In this document: one piece after another, positions 54,584 to 63,779 of the stretch
Layout: each line of letters opens with the position of its first letter
Position numbering within the stretch: position 1 is the stretch's first letter
The notes under the pieces: generated by a model
The model's database searches: none
Seen by the model: only the letters and a program-made list of their open reading frames with translations
Told to the model about the DNA's origin: nothing
NCBI GenBank assembly: GCA_963776935.1
Contig: CAVZOP010000002.1
Coordinates: 558,001 to 622,000, forward strand
Source of the DNA: JALOLG01 sp963776935
GTDB taxonomy: Bacteria; Actinomycetota; Acidimicrobiia; Acidimicrobiales; Ilumatobacteraceae
Length of the DNA stretch: 64,000 bases
Direction of reading: 5' to 3'
Position numbers and translations under genes: made by a program

Positions 54584-55066
54584 CCGGGCCGAACACTTGG
54601 CGCCGTGAATTTCGGCACCCGATGGCAAAACCGGATGACGTGCACGACGACAAGTGACATGATTGCTGTCGACCGCTGCGGTTGCCGTCCGCCCGTCTGC
54701 ACTCCTCAGTGGGGGCGGGCGGTTCCGCGTCCAGGGGCTGCCAATCGGCTGCGGCCCGTCGAGTCGGACGGTCCTGGTCGGTGTGTCTCTGGTGTGTCAT
54801 CAATGTGCCGGTATCCCCGCCTACGTTTTGCGAACAGCGTCCGCCCGGAGGGCCGGCGATTGTTGGGTGGTCGCGAACGTGATCGACCTCGTGATCGAGG
54901 ATCGCATGTCGAAGGCGATGCGCTCGTGTGATCCCTGCCGGTGTCCGTTCGCGTTTGGGTTCGGTCGATGTCGGATCTTGGCTCGCCAGATTCATATACG
55001 GACGCCGCGTGTAACATCGCTCGACGAATTGGCTGGTGGGGTGTTGGGCCGTGCGAGGATGACCCG
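54584..55066. other. Non-coding region upstream of the caspase gene
   Basis: No gene is supported in these 483 bp. Open frames exist but have no ribosome-binding site and no recognisable protein. Base use is less uniformly GC-rich than the flanks. It probably holds the promoter of the caspase-lipase pair and may include the left edge of the island. Confidence 0.45.
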
Positions 55067-58000
55067 GTGGCCGAGTCTGTGGCGGGGTTCCGGTTTGTCG
55101 GCGTTGGCATTGACGTCTACGAGCACTTCGTCCCGTTGACGGCGGTTGACGAGGTCCAGCAAGTGGGCAACCTGCTGCACAGCAAGGGCTTCGGTGTCGA
55201 GACGAAGTGCAACGTCTCCGATAGCGAAGCGGAAGTGGGATTGAAGGAGCTGTTGCCGACGTCGGGATTCGGCGGCGAAGTCCTGGTTGTGTTGTGGGCG
55301 GGGCACGGCGAACGGACAGCGACGAATGAGCTTCGTTTGATCACGACCGATGTCATGGCAGGCGAGCCGGCGACTCGAACGGCGCGTCAGCTCATCGAGC
55401 GCGCGCTTCGGACGGAGGCGAGCCAGGTCCTGGTCGTGGTGGACACCTGCTTTTCGGGTGCCGCAGTGTCATCCGGGGCGGAGGTGATCGACGGGTTGCG
55501 GGAAGCGTTTCCTGATCCGACCGGTTGGGTCGGTGTGCTGGCCGCCGCGCGGTCGTTTGAGGTGGCGCGAGATGATGTGTTTGCGGCGGAGTTGAAGCGG
55601 GTGTTGACGTCGGGGCCGCGGGATGCTTCGTTGCGACTGCGGTTCAACGCGTTCAATGCTGGCGTCCGCGGTGACGACGTGATCGATGTCATCAAGCAGG
55701 AGTGGCCGACTGACCGGCAACGTCCCGATGACATTCAGCGTGGTTTGCCGCGGGTGATGTTTCCGAACCCGCGGTGGGATCCGAATGCTCCGGAGGAGGT
55801 GGTCGAGCATCTGTTGTTGGCGGCGCACGGTCGCAGCCCTGATGAGATCGGGAACTTCTTCACCGGGCGTCGAGGACCGTTGCAGTTGATCGTCGAGTGG
55901 CTTTCCGGTCCGTCGCCGGGTGTACTGGTGGTGACGGGAGCGGCTGGGGCGGGCAAGTCGGCGATTGTCGGACGCATCGTTGGTCTGTCGAACCCTGTCG
56001 AACGTGCCGCGATCGTTGCGTGCGGAGAGATTGGTCCCGATCCAGGGGAGGGAGTGATCGACGCGCACGTGCATGCACGCCGTCTCACGGTCGACGGGGT
56101 CGCTGAGGCGATTGATGCACAGCTTCGCCGAAGCGGTGTGTTGCCGCAGGCGGAACCGCGCAACGCCAACGCGTTGCTCGGTGCGATCCAAACAGCTGTC
56201 CAAACACGGGGGTTGGTCCGGCCCTTGAACGTCGTGATCGACGGCGTCGACGAGGCCGATACGGAGGCCGAAGCGATCGCCGACGACCTGATCGCCAGAA
56301 TTGCCCGCTACGCCCGCGTACTCGTCGCGTCCCGACACGTGCAGACCGCAGAGAACCTCGATCTCGTCGACACGATGTCCACAGAACCGATCCTGAACCT
56401 TGACGATCCACGTTGGGCGGGCGAAACGGCCGCCGACCTCCGTGCCTACGTGGCCAGACGCCTGCAAGGCATGAACGACGACGGGCGAATGGACCCGGTC
56501 GCGGTCGGCACCCAGCTGCTGGCCACGGCGGCATCCGGGAGCGAAGGCGTCTTCCTGTTGGCGAGGATCGTCACGAGCCAACTTCGGGAGACACCAGTCG
56601 ATACCAGCGTCGTCGGATGGGAGGTGGCATTGGCCACGAGTGTCGAGGCCGCCATCGACCGCGACATCGATCGCGTGGAGACGGACGCACCTTGCGGCGT
56701 CGACGGCTCGATTGCGGGTCGTCAATTGCTGACGACGCTCGCATCGGGATACGGGTCCGGCATCCCCGACGATGTCTGGGCGGTGCTCGCGACTGCACTC
56801 GGGAGCGACGACGTCGTCTACACCCGCGATGATGTGTACTGGCTCCTTGGCGTCGCCGGCCGTTATGTCGTCGCTGCCCGTGGCGGCGACGACGCCGTGT
56901 ACCGGTTGTCGCACCAGCGCCTCGCCCAACACCTGCGGCCACCTCGACCTATCACGCTCCAACTGGACCGCGACGCGCAGGCGCTGGCCGTCGCCGCCGC
57001 CGTCATCGATTACTACCGGTCGCATCTTGAAGCCGGTCTACGACCGGACGGACACCGCTATCTGTGGAACTACGCCCGTCAGCACTGCGTCGATGCCGGG
57101 ACTGCCGGCATCAACCTGCTCCGGCCACTCGCCGACGTCTATCGGGCTCTCGTGCCGGACCTTGCCTGGGCCCTCATGGCGCTCGCCGCTCGCTACAGCG
57201 GCGTGGGACGGCACGCCGATGCGATTACCGCTGAGAACGAGGCGATCGGGCTGTACCGCCCGCTGGCTGCGGCCAACCCGGCATACACGTCAGACCTGGC
57301 GATGGCGGTGTTGAACCGCTCCCTGTTCCTCAGTGAATTGGGCCGACCAGAGGAGGCGCTGGCCGCCGGTGATGAGGCGATCGGGCTGTACCGCCCGCTG
57401 GCTGCGGCCAACCCGGCCCACACGGGCAACCTGGCGGGGGCGATGTTGAACCGCGGACGGTTCCTCAGTGAATTGGGTCGGCTGGAGGAGGGGCTGGCGG
57501 CCGGCGATGAGGCGATCGGGCTGTTCCGTCCGTTGACTGCGGCCAACCCGGCTTACACGGGCAACCTGGCGATGGCGATGATGAACCGCGGACGGTTCCT
57601 CAGTGACTTGGGTCGGCTGGAGGAGGGGCTGGCCGCCGGCGATGAGGCGATCGGGCTGTTCCGTCCGTTGACTGCGGCCAACCCGGCTTACACGGGCGAC
57701 CTGGCGGGGGCGGTGTTGAACCGCTCCCGATTCCTCAGTGACTTGGGTCGGCCGGAGGAGGCGCTGGCCGCCGGCGATGAGGCGATCGGGCTGTACCGCC
57801 CGCTGGCTGCGGCCAACCCGGCATACACAGGCAACCTGGCGAAGGCGATGATGAACCTCGGACGGTTCCTCAAAGAAGTGGGTCGGCTGGAGGAGGCGCT
57901 GGCCGCCGGCGATGAGGCGATCGGGCTGTACCGCCCGCTGGCTGCGGCCAACCCGGGCCACACGGGTGACCTGGCGATGGCGGTGATGAACCGCGGGGGG

Positions 58001-59998
58001 TTCCTCAGTGAATTGGGTCGGCCGGAGGAGGGGCTGGCGGCCGGCGATGGGGCGATCGGGCTGTACCGCCCGCTGGCTGCGGCCAACCCGGCATACACGG
58101 GCAACCTGGCGATGGCGGTGTTGAACCGCGGACGGTTCCTCAGTGAATTGGGTCGCCCGGAGGAGGCGCTGGCCGCCTGTGATGAGGCGATCGGATTGTT
58201 CCGTCCGCTGGCTGCGGCCAACCCGGCCTACACGGGCAACCTGGCGATGGCGGTGATGAATCGCTCCCGATTCCTCAGTGAATTGGGTCGCCCGGAGGAG
58301 GCGCTGGCCGCCGACGATGAGGCGATCGGGCTGTACCGTCCGCTGGCTGCGGCCAACCCGGCCCACACGGGCAGCCTGGCGGCCGCGCTGACGAACCGCG
58401 GTGGTTCGCTCAGTGAATTGGATCGGCCGGAGGAGGCGCTGGCCGCCTGTGATGAGGCGATCGGGCTGTACCGTCCGCTGGCTGCGGCCAACACGGCTTA
58501 CACGGCCGACCTGGCGATGGCGGTGATGAATCGCTCCCGATTCCTCAGTGAATTGGGTCGCCCGGAGGAGGCGCTGGCCGCCGACGATGAGGCGATCGGG
58601 CTGTACCGCCCGCTGGCTGCGGCCAACCCGGCCCACACGGGCAACCTGGCGGCCGCGCTGACGAACCGCGGTGGTTCGCTCAGTGAATTGGATCGGCCGG
58701 AGGAGGCGCTGGCCGCCTGTGATGAGGCGATCGGATTGTTCCGTCCGCTGGCTGCGGCCAACACGGCTTACACGGGCAACCTGGCGATGGCGGTGATGAA
58801 TCGCTCCGAATTCCTCAGTGAATTGGATCGGCCGGAGGAGGCGCTGGCCGCCGCCGATGAAGCGACCGGTCTCTACCGCACGCTGGCAGCCGCCAACCCC
58901 CATTTCGTGGACGGACTCGTTGCAGCTCTGGATGTATTCGCTGCACGTCTCGTAGGTGTGGGTCGGACGGGCGACGAGGACTCAGAGTGGCAGACGGCGT
59001 ACGACACTCTTGATCCGACCGGCAGGGCGATATTGATGGGGAGCCGAGCGGCTGCTCGCGCGTCTGTAGCTGACGCGGTCGCCGACTTGATCGCGGCGGA
59101 ATCGCAAGGAGCGGCGGACAGCGTTGTATTCGATTTCGTCCACTCAACCGCCCGGGACCGTCGCGCCGACGACACGGAAGAGTTCGACAATCTCTGGGAG
59201 CGGGCGGCTGGTGAGGTACCTCAGTGGCTAACGCTGGACCCTGGGCATCTCGCCATGGTCGAGGACTGGATCGAAACAGCAAGTGTGACGGCCGAAGCCG
59301 AATTCGCCGCCACCCATGGCGCGGCTCTGCTCGAAGAGTCGACCGAGTTGGCGCTTCGCGAAGTGGCGCTCCGATTCGATGACCCGACGAGTGTGGACGG
59401 CTTCCTCGACGTTCTCAACGAAGCCCGCCAAGTCGGGTTTGCCCAAGCGTATGAACCGCTGATCGCCGCCGACCTCATCAACCGCTACCTCACGGCCGAG
59501 CCGCACGAACAGATCCGGATGCTGCGGCACGACCGCGATCAGCTGCTCGCCGCGGAGTCGATAGCCGTGATGGACGAGCTAACGGCCGACGACCCCGACG
59601 AGGGTGGAGTTGGAGCCGGACTGTTGCGGCTAGCGATTGTCGAGCTCGACGGCAGAACAGTCAATGCACTGGCGGACGCCGAACTCCTCGTCGAACTGGT
59701 CGATGATCTCATCCGGAGTGGCGAGTCGACCTCGCTTGTCGCGCTCGCCCAAACGGTCGAGCATTCAGCTAACGCCGACGAGGACCGCGCCTTTGCGCTC
59801 GCGATTCGGGCGTGCGGCCTCGCGCTACGGGCCGACCACACACAGGCGGCCGACACGCTGCGCGCCGCTCGCCGGCTCGACGACCAGCGGACCCAGGCGT
59901 TTCTGCCCCAGCTGGCCGGATTGATCCTCAGTCAGCCCGCCTTGGCGGCCTTGGCGCCCGTTTTCGCCGAGCCATTATCAGGATCAGAGGAGGACTGA
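55067..59998 (+). CDS. Caspase-like protease - STAND ATPase - TPR repeat protein
   Basis: The GTG at 55067, with GAGG about 8 bases upstream, gives 1643 residues. Residues about 5-235 are a C14 caspase-like domain, with the His/Cys dyad H80 in VLWAGHGER and C128 in VVVDTCFSGAAV. A P-loop STAND/NACHT-like ATPase follows: Walker A GAAGAGKS (291-298), Walker B VVIDGVDEAD (about 389-398), then ARVLVASRH and a winged-helix-like part. From about 710 there are thirteen 45-residue TPR units (YTGNLAMAVLNRGRFLSELG type), and then about 350 helical residues without a motif. This is a sensor-switch-protease layout, with the TPR part as the probable ligand sensor. Codons such as TTG and GAT are commoner than in neighbours, a sign of transfer. 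The TGA is followed one base later by the lipase start. Confidence 0.88.
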   Translation: MAESVAGFRFVGVGIDVYEHFVPLTAVDEVQQVGNLLHSKGFGVETKCNVSDSEAEVGLKELLPTSGFGGEVLVVLWAGHGERTATNELRLITTDVMAGEPATRTARQLIERALRTEASQVLVVVDTCFSGAAVSSGAEVIDGLREAFPDPTGWVGVLAAARSFEVARDDVFAAELKRVLTSGPRDASLRLRFNAFNAGVRGDDVIDVIKQEWPTDRQRPDDIQRGLPRVMFPNPRWDPNAPEEVVEHLLLAAHGRSPDEIGNFFTGRRGPLQLIVEWLSGPSPGVLVVTGAAGAGKSAIVGRIVGLSNPVERAAIVACGEIGPDPGEGVIDAHVHARRLTVDGVAEAIDAQLRRSGVLPQAEPRNANALLGAIQTAVQTRGLVRPLNVVIDGVDEADTEAEAIADDLIARIARYARVLVASRHVQTAENLDLVDTMSTEPILNLDDPRWAGETAADLRAYVARRLQGMNDDGRMDPVAVGTQLLATAASGSEGVFLLARIVTSQLRETPVDTSVVGWEVALATSVEAAIDRDIDRVETDAPCGVDGSIAGRQLLTTLASGYGSGIPDDVWAVLATALGSDDVVYTRDDVYWLLGVAGRYVVAARGGDDAVYRLSHQRLAQHLRPPRPITLQLDRDAQALAVAAAVIDYYRSHLEAGLRPDGHRYLWNYARQHCVDAGTAGINLLRPLADVYRALVPDLAWALMALAARYSGVGRHADAITAENEAIGLYRPLAAANPAYTSDLAMAVLNRSLFLSELGRPEEALAAGDEAIGLYRPLAAANPAHTGNLAGAMLNRGRFLSELGRLEEGLAAGDEAIGLFRPLTAANPAYTGNLAMAMMNRGRFLSDLGRLEEGLAAGDEAIGLFRPLTAANPAYTGDLAGAVLNRSRFLSDLGRPEEALAAGDEAIGLYRPLAAANPAYTGNLAKAMMNLGRFLKEVGRLEEALAAGDEAIGLYRPLAAANPGHTGDLAMAVMNRGGFLSELGRPEEGLAAGDGAIGLYRPLAAANPAYTGNLAMAVLNRGRFLSELGRPEEALAACDEAIGLFRPLAAANPAYTGNLAMAVMNRSRFLSELGRPEEALAADDEAIGLYRPLAAANPAHTGSLAAALTNRGGSLSELDRPEEALAACDEAIGLYRPLAAANTAYTADLAMAVMNRSRFLSELGRPEEALAADDEAIGLYRPLAAANPAHTGNLAAALTNRGGSLSELDRPEEALAACDEAIGLFRPLAAANTAYTGNLAMAVMNRSEFLSELDRPEEALAAADEATGLYRTLAAANPHFVDGLVAALDVFAARLVGVGRTGDEDSEWQTAYDTLDPTGRAILMGSRAAARASVADAVADLIAAESQGAADSVVFDFVHSTARDRRADDTEEFDNLWERAAGEVPQWLTLDPGHLAMVEDWIETASVTAEAEFAATHGAALLEESTELALREVALRFDDPTSVDGFLDVLNEARQVGFAQAYEPLIAADLINRYLTAEPHEQIRMLRHDRDQLLAAESIAVMDELTADDPDEGGVGAGLLRLAIVELDGRTVNALADAELLVELVDDLIRSGESTSLVALAQTVEHSANADEDRAFALAIRACGLALRADHTQAADTLRAARRLDDQRTQAFLPQLAGLILSQPALAALAPVFAEPLSGSEED
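57180..58910 (+). repeat. Tandem 135-bp TPR repeat array (13 units)
   Basis: Thirteen 45-codon units are encoded, the first degenerate and the last partly so. The middle units are nearly identical in DNA. A two-unit block (58251-58520) repeats almost exactly at 58521-58790, showing recent 270-bp duplication. Confidence 0.9.
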
Positions 59999-59999
59999 C

Positions 60000-61418
60000 T
60001 TGCCCCATCTAATGACCGATGTGATTGTGGTGGTGCCGGGCATCATGGGCTCGACCCTGTATCGCAACGACAGACCCGTGTGGGAACCGTCGGCGGGCGC
60101 CATCGTCGGGGCTATACGAAGCTCGTTCCGAAGCCTCAAGTCGCTGCAACTGCCCGACGGGATCGGCGATGAACACCCGAACGACGGCGTCACGGCCCAC
60201 TCCCTCATACCTGACATCCGAGCGCCGCTCGGGATCTGGACCTTCGACCTCGGCTACACCCGGCTCATCCGATTCCTGACGGACACGTTCGAACTCAACA
60301 CCGATCCCGACCTCGGACCACGCAACTTGGTCACGTTTCCGTATGACTGGCGGCTCTCCAACCGATACAACGGCCATCAGCTCGGTCAGAGCGCCGAGAT
60401 GGCGTTGGGCGAGTGGCGTGACCAGGGCGGTCCCTGCGCGGACGCTCGGCTCGTGTTCATCTGCCACTCGATGGGCGGCCTCGTCGCACGGTGGTACGTG
60501 GAGCGCTTGGGGGGCGCCGATCACACCAAAGCGCTGATCACTCTCGGCACCCCACACCGCGGCGCGCTAACCGCCTTGGATCAGCTCGTGAATGGCATAC
60601 GCAAGGGTGTCGGCCCGTTCAAACTCACTCTGACCGAACTCGCCCGCAGCTTGCCCTCGTTGCACCAGCTCCTCCCAGAGTATGCCTGCATCGCGCATGG
60701 CGACCATCTCGCCAAGACTACCGAAGTCACCCTGCCCGAAGTGGACTCTGAGATGGTGGCTGACGCCATGCACTTCTACGACGAGCTCGGAACCGCCCGC
60801 GACAAGCACCGCAACGACTATGAGCTTCACCCAATCGGCGGCTACGAGCAGTGCACACCTACCACAGCCCGCGTCCAGGACAGATGCATCCTGTGTGAAC
60901 CCACGATCGACGGCAACGACGAACGCGGTGACGCCACCGTCCCGCGCCTGTCATTCACACCGCCAGACCTCAGGCCCTCAAGCGCCGCCTCGTACTACGC
61001 CGCCGACAACCACGCTGGGCTCATCCACAACCAAGCCGTGTTCGACCAACTCGAAGGCATTCTCACCGCCAAAGACATAGTCCATCGGGGACCAGCCCTA
61101 CACCTTGCCGTGGAGATACCAGACACCCTCGATCCCGGAGAACCACTTACCGTCAAAGCGGACGTCACCAACGGTGCCGCCCCGCTCGAAGTCGTCATCA
61201 CCGACCACGCCGGAAAGCCAGTCGGCCCTTCGCAACGACTCCTCCCCGCCGACGACGGTCTTCAGGTTTCCCTCGACCTGCCTCACCCCGGCTTCTACCA
61301 AGCCACCGTACGAGGCGCGGGACCCGCCGGAGTCCAAGTCAGCCCCATCACCAGCCTGATCACCGCCTGGCCGAATGAACCCGAGATCGGTGTGCTCGAA
61401 GGCCAACGAGTAACCTAA
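60000..61418 (+). CDS. LCAT/PDAT-like lipase with C-terminal beta-sandwich, partner of the caspase-STAND gene
   Basis: The TTG at 60000 is six bases after AGGAGG, better placed than the ATG at 60012. The product is 472 residues with no signal peptide or membrane segment, so it is cytoplasmic. The alpha/beta hydrolase domain has VVVPGIMGSTL (oxyanion loop), LVTFPYDWRLS and the nucleophile S157 in FICHSMGGLVARWYVE. D311 in GDATVP and H338 in ADNHAGLIH complete the triad. These blocks match lecithin:cholesterol acyltransferase-like enzymes, which act on phospholipid acyl chains. Residues about 365-455 form an Ig-like beta-sandwich (LTVKADVTNGAAPLEVVI, PHPGFYQATVRGAG). The gene follows the caspase stop with a one-base gap, so co-translation is expected. 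It could be an effector held inactive until the protease fires. Confidence 0.85.
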   Translation: MPHLMTDVIVVVPGIMGSTLYRNDRPVWEPSAGAIVGAIRSSFRSLKSLQLPDGIGDEHPNDGVTAHSLIPDIRAPLGIWTFDLGYTRLIRFLTDTFELNTDPDLGPRNLVTFPYDWRLSNRYNGHQLGQSAEMALGEWRDQGGPCADARLVFICHSMGGLVARWYVERLGGADHTKALITLGTPHRGALTALDQLVNGIRKGVGPFKLTLTELARSLPSLHQLLPEYACIAHGDHLAKTTEVTLPEVDSEMVADAMHFYDELGTARDKHRNDYELHPIGGYEQCTPTTARVQDRCILCEPTIDGNDERGDATVPRLSFTPPDLRPSSAASYYAADNHAGLIHNQAVFDQLEGILTAKDIVHRGPALHLAVEIPDTLDPGEPLTVKADVTNGAAPLEVVITDHAGKPVGPSQRLLPADDGLQVSLDLPHPGFYQATVRGAGPAGVQVSPITSLITAWPNEPEIGVLEGQRVT

Positions 61419-61432
61419 AGCGGCGAACGACG

Positions 61433-61785
61433 ATGACGCCGAATGTCCACCGTGCCGGTCGGCGTCTCCATTCGATGTGCGCCGTGAAGCACAAGAACTG
61501 GGTGTTCCGTCTCGTGAGGCAGGGCGACCTGTGGGTGCCAGACACCGCCAACGACGGGGCGCCGGCGGCGACGAGGTCACTCGGGCTCGACGCATCGACA
61601 CACGACCTCCGGCATCACTGCGCATCCATGCTGATCTCGGCGGGTGTTCGGTGACGGCGGTGCAGCACTTCCTCGGGCACAAGAACGCGTCCGAGACGTT
61701 GGACACGTACTCGCACTTGTGGCCGAACGACGAGGACCGGATCCGGGCTGCGATCGATGAGGGCTTCCGGGCAATGGCTGGCTGA
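61433..61785 (+). pseudogene. Tyrosine integrase C-terminal remnant
   Basis: Only the C-terminal catalytic end remains. STHDLRHHCASMLISAG carries the HxxR block, then after a one-base break near 61650 comes SVTAVQHFLGHKNASETLDT with the LGH block. YSHLWPNDEDRIRAAIDEG carries the nucleophilic Tyr. The N-terminal arm-binding domain and the first catalytic Arg are missing, so the enzyme is inactive whatever the cause of the break. It lies between the lipase gene and the 3' end of rnpB and marks a former integrated element. Confidence 0.75.
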
Positions 61786-61860
61786 GGCGCTTGCGTCGCG
61801 CTGTGTCATCGTCGTGTCACAGCCGACGGTTCAGAGAGTGAATCCCCTGGTAGATGGTGG

Positions 61861-62218
<358 letters not shown>

Positions 62219-62299
62219 TTGCCGGCGCCGTGCCGCGGCCACCCGGCCGACTCACCATCGCCCACTCAGTGTACGGGTCGGTGCCCTGAGCCGGCTCGG

Positions 62300-63121
62300 T
62301 CAGCAGCTGAGCTCGTTGTAGACGAACGTGTTGGCGGCCGGCGTTTGAAGGTCGATCGCCAACCGCTGACCCTCCTCGTTCGGCGCGCCGACGACGAGCG
62401 GAATCGCCGACACGGTGCCGAACGTCGAGGGAATCGCCCACACGGACGGGAACTCCGACTCCTCCGCCGCTGGCGCGTCGCCGAGCAACACCGGGTTGAC
62501 GTAGCCGTCGGGTGATCCGGTGATCGCGATCGCCAGCGTCGCGGCGTGACGGTTCTCGTCGGCCCCGATCTGCATCACCTTCATCCGCAGGTCGGGCTCG
62601 GTGAGCGAGCCGACGAGCGACTGGTACGAGGCCCCAGCGAGCGATTCGAGCGCCTGGGCGAAGTTGAGCACGTCGCGCAGCTTGTCGTCGCTCCCGTCGA
62701 TGGCCTCGAAGATCGGGTCGATCACGCGTCGTTGCATCCACGGGTTGGCGCACGCGAACTCTTCGCCGCCGGCGGCCGTGATGAACCCACCGAGCGCGAC
62801 CGAGTGGCCGGTGTGGTCGTCGACGAATCGTTGGACGAGCGCGTCCTGGGCGGCGCTCAGGACATCGAGCGCACGCGCTGCCGCGTAGGCGTCGATCGCG
62901 GTGTGCTCGAGTGACTGGGCCGTGCGCAGGAGGACGACGTCGTCGACCTCGCCTTCGTCGAGTGCGGAGACCGACGGGGCTTCGCCGACGCGACCGGGAT
63001 CGGTACCGCCGGCGCGGTCTTCGCCGCAGGCCGCGATGATCGCGCCCATGGACAACGTGAGTCCGCCGGTGCGCAGCAGCTGCCGCCGATCGAACGTGGC
63101 CCGCGGCCCGGAAGGGTTCAC
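62300..63121 (-). CDS. Exported ferritin-like domain protein (Tat/lipoprotein signal)
   Basis: The 273-residue product starts at the GTG at 63121, overlapping the upstream stop as GTGA. The signal has twin arginines (DRRQLLRTGGLTLSMGAII) and ends AACG, a lipobox. The ferritin-like four-helix region includes LRTAQSLEHTAIDAYAAARA (E/H), FVDDHTGHSVALGGFITAAG, LRDVLNFAQALESLAGASYQ and IGADENRHAATLAIA (ExxH). The C-terminal tail contains SVWAIPSTFGTVSAIPLVVG. Such proteins have a possible di-metal site but no known activity. It is paired with a paralogue immediately upstream. Confidence 0.78.
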   Translation of the reverse strand: MNPSGPRATFDRRQLLRTGGLTLSMGAIIAACGEDRAGGTDPGRVGEAPSVSALDEGEVDDVVLLRTAQSLEHTAIDAYAAARALDVLSAAQDALVQRFVDDHTGHSVALGGFITAAGGEEFACANPWMQRRVIDPIFEAIDGSDDKLRDVLNFAQALESLAGASYQSLVGSLTEPDLRMKVMQIGADENRHAATLAIAITGSPDGYVNPVLLGDAPAAEESEFPSVWAIPSTFGTVSAIPLVVGAPNEEGQRLAIDLQTPAANTFVYNELSC

Positions 63122-63714
63122 GAAAGCTCCTCTGGCAGGATCGGGTCGGCGGTGTTGACGAGCAACACGTCGAGATCGCCGCCGCGGCCGGACATGTCGG
63201 CGAGAACGACACAGTGGCGGGCCTCCATCGCCAGCATCGAGGCGACCAGGTCGGCGCCGTCGACGTTCGTCAGGTGCCCCAGCAGCTCCGTGTGGGTGGC
63301 CACCGCGGTCGACTCGAGGTCGTAGCCGGCGGTCGCCACCGCCGTCGGGTCGGACGTCGCGAACATGGCTTCGGCGGCGTCGTACACCGTGTCGTTGCGG
63401 GTGTCGGCAGGTTCGCCGGCGAAGCCGGCGATGCCCTGCGCGTACGCCTCGTGTTGGTCGGCCAGCACCGCGAACAACGGATCGTCGGCGCCCGCCGCGA
63501 TCGCCGCGAGGTACAGGTCGCGGGCGGAGAGCTCGAGCGACTGGATGAAGAGGAGCAGCGTGAGGTCGGCGTCGCTGACCCGCTCACCGGTAGAGGCGCT
63601 CGCGGTACGGCCGGCGATCAGCGACAACGCGGCACTTGCGAGGCTCACGCCCAGCAGCCCGCGACGCGTGGAGCTGACGCTCGTGGCGGCGTCCCCTTCT
63701 GCGGTGTGGGTCAC
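63118..63714 (-). CDS. Exported ferritin-like domain protein (second member)
   Basis: The start is taken as the GTG at 63714, giving THTAEGDAATSVSSTRRGLL and 198 residues. A Tat-like signal peptide (RRGLLGVSLASAALSLIAG) precedes a ferritin-like four-helix domain: LFIQSLELSARDLYLAAIAA, LADQHEAYAQGIAGFAGEPA, ESTAVATHTELLGHL and MLAMEARHCVVLADMSG (ExxH). It would be folded before export. It overlaps the next ferritin-like gene by four bases, so they probably form a complex or heteromer. Role unknown. Confidence 0.75.
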   Translation of the reverse strand: MTHTAEGDAATSVSSTRRGLLGVSLASAALSLIAGRTASASTGERVSDADLTLLLFIQSLELSARDLYLAAIAAGADDPLFAVLADQHEAYAQGIAGFAGEPADTRNDTVYDAAEAMFATSDPTAVATAGYDLESTAVATHTELLGHLTNVDGADLVASMLAMEARHCVVLADMSGRGGDLDVLLVNTADPILPEELS

Positions 63715-63779
63715 TGGGGCGGTCCTTTCGGGATCGGGTCGGCCCACAGCATTCTCGGCGGCGGGTCGGTCTGGCAATT

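Noticed and set aside
54584..55066. Plus-strand frame 54663-55139 and in-frame upstream start 54941 for the caspase gene
   Set aside because: No ribosome-binding site and no caspase homology before residue VAESVAGFRFVG. The GTG at 55067 is better placed.
54000..55066. A left attachment site matching the rnpB 3' end
   Set aside because: By eye I found only matches of about 8 bases, which is within chance. A computed direct-repeat search is needed.
57290..58903. A 537-codon open frame on the minus strand across the TPR array
   Set aside because: It is the antisense of a GC-rich repeat whose period is a multiple of three, so the lack of stops is copied from unit to unit. The peptide is Arg/Gln-rich and not protein-like.
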